Source: an uncultured Gemmatimonadota bacterium (GTDB taxonomy: Bacteria; Gemmatimonadota; Gemmatimonadetes; Gemmatimonadales; Gemmatimonadaceae). From it: DNA of 5,270 nt. The notes beneath the pieces are model-generated. The model was not told where the DNA came from, ran no database searches, and was given only the letters and a program-made list of their open reading frames with translations. Both the position numbers and the translations under genes were made by a program. The stretch spans positions 1 through 5,270 of the forward strand of contig CAMLEQ010000293.1 in assembly GCA_946479015.1 (NCBI GenBank), given 5' to 3'. Shown one piece after another: positions 1 through 5,270 of this stretch (the first letter of the stretch is position 1; every line of letters starts with the position of its first letter).

Positions 1-941
1 GTCCCCTTTCCCGCCTCCTTGGTCGTGAAGAAGGGTTCGAAGATGCGCTCTCGCACACCCTCGGGGATCCCGGTCCCGCTGTCCACGATCTCCACGGCCA
101 CGCCGCCCGCGCCGTCCGCCCGCGTCCGCACGCGGATGGTCCCTGCCGCCCCGGTCCCCGCCACGGCGTCCGCCGCGTTGTCGAGCAGGTTGGTCCACAC
201 CTGCGTGAGCTCGGTCCCGTAGCTCTCGATGGGCGGGATCCCGCGATCGTACTCCCGCACCACGCTCGCCTTCACCTCGCGCAGCTTGTGCGCGAGGATG
301 GTGAGCGCGCTCTCGATCCCCTCGTGCACGTCGGCGGTGCGCAGCGCGCTGGTGTCGGCGTACGAGTACGCCTTCACGGCGCGCACCATCTCGGCCACGC
401 GTGCGGTGCTCTGACCGATCTCGTCGAGGAGCTGCCGGATGGCCGCGGTGCGCTCGGTCCACGCCAGCGCGTCGAGCACTATGCCCGCCTCGCACCCGCG
501 CGTCACGCGCTCGAGCTCCTCGGCGGTGACGCCGCGGTCCACGAGCAGCGGCGCGATCTCCCACGCGCGCTGTACGCCCCGCGCGTCGAGCCAGCGCTCG
601 ATGGCCTCCTCCCGGTCGGCGCGCTCGAGGGGCGCGAGCTCGCGCGCGCTCTGGCTCGCGCTCTGCGTCGCGTCGGAGAGCTGCCGCAGCAGCGCCACCT
701 CGTCGGGCCGCCACGGATGCTCGGCGAGGCGCAGCGCCAGCGCCTCGAGCGCCTGGAGCTGCTCGCGGAGATGCCCCGCGGCGCGGCTCGCCGCGGCGGC
801 GGGGTTGTTGAGATCGTGCGCGAGGCCGGCGGCGAGCGTCCCGAGCACGGCCATCCGCTCGCGCCGGCGCAGCAGATCCTCCACGTGCGACGGGTCGAGC
901 GCCGGGCGCTCGGCGCCGCTCACTGCCGGGTCGTCGCTCAT
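1..941 (-). CDS. Soluble sensor histidine kinase, 3' end cut by window edge
   Basis: The first 313 residues are visible and the frame is still open at base 1. The protein should autophosphorylate a histidine and pass the phosphate to a receiver domain. I see an H-box LAHDLNNP with the phosphoacceptor His42, an N-box NLLDNAADAV with Asn251 and Asn255, a G1 box DSGTGIP starting at Asp287, and an F-box FEPFFTTK at 301-308. The G2 box should begin at the edge (GKGT), so perhaps 40-60 residues are missing. There is no membrane segment and no N-terminal sensor domain; only about 25 residues precede the dimerisation helix, so it is cytoplasmic. About 100 extra, mostly helical residues sit between H-box and N-box, as in the kinase at 2681-4144. 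The ATG at 939-941 overlaps the preceding stop codon as ATGA, which suggests translational coupling. The likely partner is the receiver domain encoded at 938-2665. The stimulus is unknown. Family call is firm; partner and role are inferred. Confidence 0.93.
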   Translation of the reverse strand, partial: MSDDPAVSGAERPALDPSHVEDLLRRRERMAVLGTLAAGLAHDLNNPAAAASRAAGHLREQLQALEALALRLAEHPWRPDEVALLRQLSDATQSASQSARELAPLERADREEAIERWLDARGVQRAWEIAPLLVDRGVTAEELERVTRGCEAGIVLDALAWTERTAAIRQLLDEIGQSTARVAEMVRAVKAYSYADTSALRTADVHEGIESALTILAHKLREVKASVVREYDRGIPPIESYGTELTQVWTNLLDNAADAVAGTGAAGTIRVRTRADGAGGVAVEIVDSGTGIPEGVRERIFEPFFTTKEAGKG

Positions 942-2665
942 GTCTCGGCGAGATAGCGGTGGGTGAACTGCACGGCGATGGAGCCCTCCCCGACGGCGCT
1001 CGCCACGCGCTTCACACTCTGATGACGCACGTCGCCGGCGCAGAGCACGCCGGGGACGTTGGTCTCGAGGAGGTACGGGTCGCGCTCGAGCGGCCACCCC
1101 TTCACGCGGTCGTCGACGCGCGGCAGGTCGGGGCCGGTGAGGATGAAGCCGTACTCGTCGCGCTCCACGAGATCGCCGAGCCACTCGGTGCGCGGGACGG
1201 CGCCGATGAAGATGAAGAGCGACGCGGCGGGCACGGTGCGCGTCTCGGTGCCGCAGGCGAGGGTGAGGCGCTCGAGGTGCTGCTCCCCCTCCACCGCCGC
1301 CACGCGGGTGCGCGCGAGCACGGCGATGTTGGGCACTGCCGCGATCTGGTCGATGAGGTACTGCGACATGCTCTCGGCGAGACCCTCGCCGCGCACGAGG
1401 ATGGTCACGCTCCGGGCGTACTGCGCGAAGTAGACGGCGGCCTGCCCCGCCGAGTTGCCGCCGCCCACGATATACAGCTCCTCGTCGCGGCAGGAGAGCG
1501 CCTCGGTGAGCGCACCCCCATAGTACACGCCGCGCCCGGTGAGCGCCTCGGCGCCGGGCACGTCGAGCTTGCGGTACTCCACTCCGGTCGACACGAGGAG
1601 GACGCGGCTGGACACCTCGCTACCATCGCCGAGGGTCAGCACGCGGTAGGGTCCCTGCGTCCGCACCCCGCGCACCTCCTGCGGCGTCAGGATCTCGGCG
1701 CCGAACTTCCGCGCCTGCGCCACGGCGCGGCGCGCGAGGTCGCCGCCGGTGAGGCCGGTGGGGAAGCCGAGGTAGTTCTCGATGTTGGAGCTGGTGCCGG
1801 CCTGCCCACCGGGCGCCTCGCGCTCGACGAGCAGCGTCCTGAGCCCCTCGGACGCGCCGTAGACGGCGGCCGCGAGCCCGGCGGGTCCGCCTCCGACGAC
1901 GACGAGATCGTAGAACGGCCGCTCGGCGCGCGTGCGGAGGCCGATGCGCTGCGCGAGGTCCGGGAGCTCGGGGTCGGCGAGATGGGAGCCGTCGGGGAAG
2001 AGGACGACGGGCGGGCGGAGGGTGTGGCCATCGGCCGCCGTCTCGCTCGCTTCGCCGCGCGCGCTCAGCTCGTCAGGCGGCGCGCCGGCCGCGGGCTGCG
2101 CCAGCATCGCGAGGAGGTCGCGCGCCTCTCCCGATGTGTCGAGGTCGAGCCACTGGAAGGGGATGGTGTTGCGGCCGAGGAAGTCGCGCACGCGGTGCGC
2201 GCGCGGCGACCAGCGGTTGCCGATCACACGAATTCCCTCGAACGGCGGTCGGTAGGTGGCCCGCCAGTCCTCGAGCAGGTCGGTGAGGTACGGGTAGAGG
2301 TTCTGCTCGGGCGGATCCCACGGCTTCATCAGGTAGTAGTGGATCCGCACCTTGTTGATCGCCTGGATGGCGGCGTCGGTGTCGGCGTACGCGGTGAGGA
2401 GCACGCGCTTGGCGCCGGGGGCGAGGGTGATCGCGCGCTCGAGGAACTCGACACCGGTCATCTCCGGCATCCGCTGGTCGGCGAGGAGGAGCGCCACGGG
2501 GTCGCCCCTCCGCTTCAGCTCCTCCAGCAGCTCGAGCGCCGCCCGCGCGGAGTCGGCGCGGAGCACGCGGTAGCTCTCGCCGTAGCGGCGGCGAAGATCG
2601 CGCTCGACGGCGCGGAGCACCTCGGGGTCGTCGTCGACGGTGAGCAGGACGGGGCGTTGGGCCAT
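938..2665 (-). CDS. Fused response regulator / thioredoxin-reductase-like FAD oxidoreductase
   Basis: 575 residues in three parts. Residues 5-130 are a CheY-like receiver: acidic cluster Asp11-13, phosphoacceptor Asp63 (LLLADQRMP), switch Thr91 and Lys114 (LMKPW). Residues about 145-245 look like a glutaredoxin fold (IRVIGNRWSPRAHRVRDFL, later PPVVLFPDG), but the CPxC site reads SPRA at 153-156. Residues 252-575 are a two-dinucleotide-fold flavoprotein: FAD motif GGGPAG at 258-263, GGQAG at 286-290, NAD(P)H motif GGGNSAGQAA at 401-410, and the C-terminal FAD-contact motif CAGDV at 542-546. The redox CxxC of thioredoxin reductase, expected near 382-386, reads YGGAL. Cysteines occur only at 392, 471 and 542. 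It should be a cytoplasmic NAD(P)H-oxidising flavoenzyme whose activity or partner is controlled by phosphorylation; the electron acceptor is unknown. The start ATG has a good Shine-Dalgarno sequence. Databases usually name this architecture 'fused response regulator/thioredoxin-disulfide reductase'; the missing CxxC argues against thioredoxin as substrate. Confidence 0.95.
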   Translation of the reverse strand: MAQRPVLLTVDDDPEVLRAVERDLRRRYGESYRVLRADSARAALELLEELKRRGDPVALLLADQRMPEMTGVEFLERAITLAPGAKRVLLTAYADTDAAIQAINKVRIHYYLMKPWDPPEQNLYPYLTDLLEDWRATYRPPFEGIRVIGNRWSPRAHRVRDFLGRNTIPFQWLDLDTSGEARDLLAMLAQPAAGAPPDELSARGEASETAADGHTLRPPVVLFPDGSHLADPELPDLAQRIGLRTRAERPFYDLVVVGGGPAGLAAAVYGASEGLRTLLVEREAPGGQAGTSSNIENYLGFPTGLTGGDLARRAVAQARKFGAEILTPQEVRGVRTQGPYRVLTLGDGSEVSSRVLLVSTGVEYRKLDVPGAEALTGRGVYYGGALTEALSCRDEELYIVGGGNSAGQAAVYFAQYARSVTILVRGEGLAESMSQYLIDQIAAVPNIAVLARTRVAAVEGEQHLERLTLACGTETRTVPAASLFIFIGAVPRTEWLGDLVERDEYGFILTGPDLPRVDDRVKGWPLERDPYLLETNVPGVLCAGDVRHQSVKRVASAVGEGSIAVQFTHRYLAET

Positions 2666-2674
2666 GTGATGCTT

Positions 2675-2680
2675 CTCCTC
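2675..2680 (-). promoter_or_regulatory. Shine-Dalgarno site of the receiver-flavoenzyme gene
   Basis: GAGGAG on the minus strand, nine bases before the ATG at 2663-2665 and immediately after the stop codon of the upstream kinase. It is the strongest ribosome site in the operon, suggesting the flavoenzyme is made at a higher level than the downstream kinase, whose start relies on the ATGA overlap. Confidence 0.7.
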
Positions 2681-4144
<1,464 letters not shown>

Positions 4145-4190
4145 GTGGCTCGTCCAACTCGTCGCGGGATGGCTCGCCGGCCGGAGCTGG

Positions 4191-4724
4191 TCACTCCATG
4201 GCCGGAGCGGTACGACGCCGCAGCGCGGCATTGGCGAAGCCGCCCGCGATTCCCGCGCCAAGGATGATCCACGTCACCGTGGCGGGCAAGCGATTCGCGA
4301 GGCCGAGCGCGCCATCGAGCGACCAGGCGCCGTAGCCGACAGCGGCGAGCACGACGGCGGCGATGGCGTAGAGGAGCGGGAGCTCGATGCCGTTGCTCAT
4401 CGCGAAGAGGCCGTTGCCCCAGTGCACGGTGACGATCGCGACGACCATCACGGAGAGCATCAGCGCCGGTCCCACCGGTCCGAGAAAGCCGAGCGCCACG
4501 AGGAGGCCGCTGGCGATCTCCCCGAGCGCGGCCGCTGCCGCGAAGACGCGTCCGGGGCGGAAGCCGAGCTGCGTCATGAGCTCTCCGAACTTCTCCAGCC
4601 CGGGTCCGCCGAACCAGCCGAACGCCTTCTGCGCGCCGTGCGCGGCCATCAGGAGGCCGAAGGCGATCCGGCCGATGAGAACACCGATGCTCAGCGCCAC
4701 AGGATCGATGGTGTACGTGCTCAT
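4191..4724 (-). CDS. DoxX family integral membrane protein
   Basis: 177 residues from the ATG at 4722-4724. Hydrophobic segments lie at about 8-28, 57-80, 82-101, 114-134 and 149-168; the family core has four, so the last is an additional C-terminal helix. Family signatures are AHGAQKAFGWFGGPGLEKF at 28-46, which is the typical DoxX (H)G.QK.FGWFGG stretch after the first helix, and VHWGNGLFAM at 100-109. No cysteine is present. DoxX proteins are inner-membrane proteins of poorly defined chemistry, repeatedly associated with quinone, thiol and oxidative-stress loci (for example mycobacterial DoxX with SseA and SodA, and CatD beside CatE in Bacillus); this is family knowledge, not proof here. 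A GTG five codons upstream (4737-4739) could also start the protein, but GAGG at 4734-4737 sits nine bases before the ATG and decides for the ATG. It is the first gene of the leftward operon, 46 bp ahead of the Crp-domain kinase, and divergent from the HxlR regulator. Confidence 0.92.
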   Translation of the reverse strand: MSTYTIDPVALSIGVLIGRIAFGLLMAAHGAQKAFGWFGGPGLEKFGELMTQLGFRPGRVFAAAAALGEIASGLLVALGFLGPVGPALMLSVMVVAIVTVHWGNGLFAMSNGIELPLLYAIAAVVLAAVGYGAWSLDGALGLANRLPATVTWIILGAGIAGGFANAALRRRTAPAME

Positions 4725-4733
4725 GGAAGCTGG

Positions 4734-4737
4734 CCTC
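4734..4737 (-). promoter_or_regulatory. Shine-Dalgarno site of the DoxX gene
   Basis: GAGG on the minus strand, nine bases before the ATG at 4722-4724. It overlaps the alternative GTG start at 4737-4739 and so argues for the shorter protein. Confidence 0.6.
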
Positions 4738-4763
4738 ACTCGAGGAATGCGGTTACCGTATGT

Positions 4764-4776
4764 GACAGTTACTGTC
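4764..4776. repeat. Perfect 13-bp palindrome in the divergent region
   Basis: GACAGT, centre T, ACTGTC: six-base arms around a single base. The centre contains a GTTAC element (4768-4772), so this may be a second, differently centred binding site. It lies between the two GGTTACC copies, 40 bp from the DoxX start codon. Confidence 0.5.
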
Positions 4777-4784
4777 CGTGCCGT

Positions 4785-4801
4785 GGTTACCGTTGGTAAC
4801 C
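4785..4801. repeat. Perfect 17-bp inverted repeat, likely HxlR operator
   Basis: GGTTACC, spacer GTT, then GGTAACC: two perfect 7-bp arms around three bases. It is 76 bp before the HxlR ATG and 60 bp from the DoxX ATG, so a bound dimer could block either promoter. The arm GGTTACC also occurs alone at 4751-4757. Confidence 0.7.
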
Positions 4802-4815
4802 TGACGGCAAGCTAT

Positions 4816-4833
4816 GCGGCCCGCGCGGGCCGC
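4816..4833. repeat. Perfect 18-bp GC palindrome upstream of HxlR gene
   Basis: GCGGCCCGC followed directly by its reverse complement GCGGGCCGC, all G/C, then AAAAGAA. It could fold only with a few central bases unpaired. It sits between the operator cluster and the HxlR ribosome site, so it would lie in the HxlR leader RNA if transcription starts upstream of it. Function is unknown; GC-rich genomes make such palindromes less surprising. Confidence 0.45.
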
Positions 4834-4857
4834 AAAAGAAGGCACGCGAAAGTGCCT
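4834..4857 (-). terminator. Possible intrinsic terminator or leader hairpin
   Basis: AGGCAC (4840-4845), a six-base loop GCGAAA, and GTGCCT (4852-4857) form a 6-bp stem. Read on the minus strand the stem is followed by TCTTTT, the arrangement of a small rho-independent terminator. It could stop antisense transcription from the HxlR gene before it reaches the DoxX operon. On the plus strand it would instead be a hairpin 11 bases before the HxlR Shine-Dalgarno sequence. The stem is short and the T-run is interrupted, so this is uncertain. Confidence 0.3.
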
Positions 4858-4867
4858 CGGTCACCTC

Positions 4868-4871
4868 GGAG
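4868..4871 (+). promoter_or_regulatory. Shine-Dalgarno site of the HxlR gene
   Basis: GGAG with six bases before the ATG at 4878; it supports this start. It overlaps a GTAAC element at 4871-4875 by one base, so a regulator bound there would sit on the translation start region of the DNA. Confidence 0.75.
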
Positions 4872-4877
4872 TAACCC

Positions 4878-5270
4878 ATGGCGAGAACGCGGCCGGTGAA
4901 GCCACGATGCAGCCCGGCGGAGCTGGTGCACACGCCGGCGAACTGCACGGCGCACGAGATGCTCACGCGCATCGGCGACAAGTGGTCGGTCTCCGTCATC
5001 CACGTGCTGGGGGACGCGGGCACGCTGCGCTTCAACGAGCTGCGCGCGCGCGTGGAGGGGATCAGCCAGCGGATGCTGACGGTGACGCTGCGGGGGTTGG
5101 AGCGCGACGGGCTCGTGACGCGCACCATCCACGCGGAGGTGCCGCCGCGCGTGGAGTACGCGCTCACGCCGCTCGGCGCGACGCTGAGAGAGCTGGTGCG
5201 AGGGCTGGTGCGGTGGGCGGGGGCGCACCTTGGGGAGGTGGCGGCGGCGCGGGCGAGGTACGACGGGCGG
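4878..5270 (+). CDS. HxlR-family winged-helix transcriptional regulator, 3' end cut by window edge
   Basis: 131 residues are visible with no stop before the edge; family members are usually 100-150 residues, so the end is probably close. The order of motifs is typical of HxlR: Cys23, then LTRIGDKWSVSVIHVL (29-44), RFNELRARVEGISQRML (51-67), the recognition-helix region LTVTLRGLERDGLVTR (67-82), and the wing VPPRVEYALTPLG (88-100), followed by a C-terminal helix (LRELVRGLVRWA) used for dimerisation in this family. Cys23 aligns with the N-terminal cysteine that senses quinones, aldehydes or disulfide stress in YodB, CatR and HypR, so thiol-based sensing is plausible. A second cysteine, Cys11, lies in the N-terminal tail. 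GGAG at 4868-4871 is six bases before the ATG. It is divergent from the DoxX operon across 153 bp that contain palindromic sites, the classic layout for a regulator controlling its neighbour and itself. Activator versus repressor cannot be told. Confidence 0.93.
   Translation, partial: MARTRPVKPRCSPAELVHTPANCTAHEMLTRIGDKWSVSVIHVLGDAGTLRFNELRARVEGISQRMLTVTLRGLERDGLVTRTIHAEVPPRVEYALTPLGATLRELVRGLVRWAGAHLGEVAAARARYDGR

Larger units (their letters stand above)
4751..4801. promoter_or_regulatory. Divergent control region with clustered GTTAC/GTAAC operator-like sites
   Basis: This is an A/T-richer stretch between the divergent DoxX and HxlR genes. GTTAC occurs at 4752-4756, 4768-4772 and 4786-4790, and its reverse complement GTAAC at 4796-4800; a further GTAAC sits at 4871-4875 against the HxlR start. 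The 9-mer GGTTACCGT is directly repeated at 4751 and 4785, 34 bp apart. Two perfect palindromes are embedded and listed separately. The likely ligand is the adjacent HxlR protein, a dimeric winged-helix regulator that would fit 13-17 bp inverted repeats; this is inference. I could not identify a convincing -35/-10 pair on either strand. Confidence 0.6.

Noticed and set aside
4145..4261. Extended N-terminus of the Crp-domain kinase starting at 4261.
   Set aside because: The extra 39 residues have no domain match and would overlap the end of the DoxX gene by about 70 bp; the ATG at 4144 begins just before the beta-roll.
4787..5228. Minus-strand frames of 126 and 138 codons opposite the HxlR gene.
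   Set aside because: The plus-strand frame starting at 4878 has the complete HxlR motif series and a Shine-Dalgarno site; the minus frames are Arg/Ser/His-rich shadows.

Overview
This window comes from a high-GC bacterial chromosome (visibly about 70% G+C, with strong third-position G/C bias). It carries no tRNA, rRNA, mobile element or CRISPR array. The gene content fits a free-living aerobic or soil-type bacterium such as Actinomycetota, Gemmatimonadota or Myxococcota. The sequence alone does not let me choose between them.

Layout: four genes lie on the minus strand, reading right to left, and look like one operon. They are a DoxX-family membrane protein (4191-4724), a soluble histidine kinase with an N-terminal Crp-like cyclic-nucleotide-binding fold (2681-4144), a fused protein with receiver, glutaredoxin-like and thioredoxin-reductase-like domains (938-2665), and a second soluble histidine kinase cut off by the left edge (1-941). 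Gaps in the operon are 46 bp, 15 bp and a 4-bp ATGA overlap. One gene lies divergently on the plus strand: an HxlR-family winged-helix regulator (4878 to beyond the right edge). The 153-bp divergent intergenic region (4725-4877) is less GC-rich than its surroundings. It holds three GTTAC elements, one inverted GTAAC, two clean palindromes and, nearer the HxlR gene, two hairpin-forming repeats.

How the parts may work together (inference): the two kinases share one catalytic architecture, including a helical insertion between the H-box and the N-box. They flank the only receiver domain in the window, so the flavoenzyme fusion is the obvious phosphotransfer target. The output would then be control of an NAD(P)H-dependent flavoprotein rather than DNA binding. 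That flavoprotein lacks the CxxC redox pair of true thioredoxin reductase, and its glutaredoxin-like domain also lacks cysteines, so the name 'thioredoxin reductase' is probably functionally wrong. The HxlR regulator has an N-terminal cysteine at the position of the thiol sensor of YodB/HypR-type proteins, and DoxX proteins are often linked to redox, quinone or thiol stress. The whole neighbourhood therefore reads as a redox-sensing and redox-response module. The operator array is its likely transcriptional switch.
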